7,870 nucleotides of DNA from CAXGUU01 sp964012875 (lineage in GTDB: Bacteria; Pseudomonadota; Gammaproteobacteria; Ga0077536): the NCBI GenBank assembly GCA_964012875.1, contig CAXGUU010000149.1:1-7870 (forward strand), given 5' to 3'. The position numbers and the translations under genes are program-made. The notes below the pieces were generated by a model. That model saw only the letters and a program-made list of their open reading frames with translations, was not told the DNA's origin and searched no databases. Shown here piece by piece: positions 6,567 to 7,870 of the stretch (position 1 is its first letter; each line of letters starts with the position of its first letter).

Positions 6567-7870
6567 TTGAGCCGGACGGCAGTGCTGGGGAAGCTGGCAG
6601 ACATTGTTGGCGCCCGCCATGTGCTGACCGCAGCCGAATCGAAAGCACCCTACGAAGTCGATGAACGTCAGCTGTACCGTGGCGATGCACTTGCGATCGT
6701 CAGGCCCGGCGGACTTGTCGAACTCAGCGCCGCGATGGCGCTGTGCTACGGATCTGATGTCGCCATGGTGCCTCATGGTGGGAATACGGGATACTGTGGC
6801 GGTGCGACGCCGAGTTCCGACGGCAGTCAAGTGGTAATCAGTCTTGAACGCATTAACCGTGTCGTCGACGTCGACAGCGTCGGCATGACATTGACAGTTG
6901 AGGCGGGGGTAACGCTTGAGCGGGCGCAACAGGCGGCCGCCGATGCGGGCATGTTATTACCGTTGAGCATGGGTTCGCAGGCAACCTGCCAGATCGGCGG
7001 CAACCTTTCGACCAACGCTGGCGGCTTGGCTGTCTTGCGCTATGGCACTACACGCGATCTGGTGCTCGGACTGACAGCTGTAATGCCTGACGGTAGCATC
7101 GTGGACCGCGCTTCGGGCTTGCGCAAGGATAATACCGGCTACGACCTCAAGCAGTTATTCATGGGTGCAGAAGGTTCACTCGGGATCATTTCGCAGGCGG
7201 TGCTCAAACTATTCCCAAGACCAATGCAGTGCTTCACCGTGTGGCTGGTTTTGCCATCGCTCGATACAGCTAGTGCAGCATTGTCCACAATCCGGCGACA
7301 GCTCGGCGACAACGTTACGTCGTACGAGTATATGTCCGGACGATCACTCGGCTATGTCGCCGAAATGTTTCCGGATTTTAAAGCTGTCTACACCGAACGG
7401 CATCCACATCAGGCGCTCCTCGAATTAAGTATGAGCGAAGGTGAGCAGGACAGACTGGCAGCGGTGCTCAGTCAGCTGGCCTCAGACGCCTTGATAGAAG
7501 ATGCAGTCGTCGCCCAAAGTGAGAGCCAACGTGCGGAATTCTGGGCCTGGCGTGAACATGTCCCCGCGGCGGAGCGGCATCTCGGTGGCTCGATTAAACA
7601 TGATGTTTCAGTGCGTTTAGGACAGATCGCGCGCTTCACCAACGAAGCGGCCAGGCAGGTGCAGGCGCGCTGGCCCGACGCGCGATTATCGGTCTATGGA
7701 CACGTTGGCGATGGCAACGTTCATTTCAACGTGCTCGCGCCAACAGATACCGATGCGACACAGTTCAGGCAGCAGTATGGCGAGGCCGTCAGTGCGGTGA
7801 TCCACGATCTTGCCGCCGGCATGGGCGGCAGTTTCAGCGCTGAACACGGCGTCGGTCAACTGAAGCGAGA
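6567..7870 (+). CDS. FAD-binding dehydrogenase, GlcD / D-2-hydroxyglutarate / D-lactate type, C-terminus cut by window edge
   Basis: This is a VAO-fold flavoenzyme that oxidises a D-2-hydroxy acid to the 2-keto acid. The frame runs open for 434 codons to the window edge; the family is usually 460-475 residues, so about 30 are missing. The N-terminal half is the FAD-binding (PCMH-type) domain: AIVRPGGLVEL (43-53), MVPHGGNTGYCGGATP (67-82) with the pyrophosphate-binding loop, MGSQATCQIGGNLSTNAGGLAVLRYG, and KDNTGYDLKQLFMGAEGSLGIISQAVLKLFP. The C-terminal FAD-oxidase domain shows the metal/substrate-site motifs GHVGDGNVHFNV (378-389, H379 and H386) and AEHGVG (H427). No membrane segment is seen. 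Exact substrate (2-hydroxyglutarate, lactate, glycolate or another) is not decided by these motifs. The start is TTG 6567 by its ribosome binding site; ATG 6522 in the same frame would overlap the upstream gene by 29 bases. It probably forms an operon with the unknown gene before it. Confidence 0.93.
   Translation, partial: MSRTAVLGKLADIVGARHVLTAAESKAPYEVDERQLYRGDALAIVRPGGLVELSAAMALCYGSDVAMVPHGGNTGYCGGATPSSDGSQVVISLERINRVVDVDSVGMTLTVEAGVTLERAQQAAADAGMLLPLSMGSQATCQIGGNLSTNAGGLAVLRYGTTRDLVLGLTAVMPDGSIVDRASGLRKDNTGYDLKQLFMGAEGSLGIISQAVLKLFPRPMQCFTVWLVLPSLDTASAALSTIRRQLGDNVTSYEYMSGRSLGYVAEMFPDFKAVYTERHPHQALLELSMSEGEQDRLAAVLSQLASDALIEDAVVAQSESQRAEFWAWREHVPAAERHLGGSIKHDVSVRLGQIARFTNEAARQVQARWPDARLSVYGHVGDGNVHFNVLAPTDTDATQFRQQYGEAVSAVIHDLAAGMGGSFSAEHGVGQLKR

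Overview
The base composition is moderately GC-rich, genes are closely packed, and BioA and the E. coli-type PyrC both resemble enterobacterial proteins closely. This suggests a free-living gammaproteobacterium or close relative. The species cannot be named from this sequence. I see no tRNA, rRNA, CRISPR array, insertion sequence, phage gene or obvious horizontally acquired island. Every stretch without a gene is shorter than about 150 bases.

Left half, minus strand (read right to left): pyrC (dihydroorotase, 2704-3762), bioA (DAPA aminotransferase of biotin synthesis, 1334-2626), a conserved protein of unknown function (618-1253), and a broken rhomboid-family membrane protein (1-608, running off the left edge). 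All four point the same way with gaps of 77, 80 and about 9 bases, so they probably form one transcription unit led by pyrC. The rhomboid gene carries a frameshift in a run of six T and an in-frame TAG where the catalytic GxSG motif should be, so it looks like a pseudogene.

Right half, plus strand: a complete acyl-CoA synthetase of the AlkK/DmdB type (3806-5440) is divergent from pyrC. After a 135-base intergenic region with a good sigma70-like promoter and two inverted repeats come an unrecognised, mostly helical 324-residue protein (5576-6550) and, 16 bases later, an FAD-binding dehydrogenase of the GlcD / D-2-hydroxyglutarate / D-lactate class (from 6567). The last is cut by the right edge just after its AEHGVG motif. 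The unknown protein and the dehydrogenase probably form one operon. The ligase and dehydrogenase together suggest carboxylic-acid catabolism, but the substrates cannot be read from the sequence.

Most of the window is ordinary housekeeping and catabolic sequence. The points most worth a second look are the rhomboid lesions, the inverted repeat lying exactly in a promoter spacer, and the unknown gene paired with the dehydrogenase. I found no convincing new defence, mobile or regulatory RNA system.
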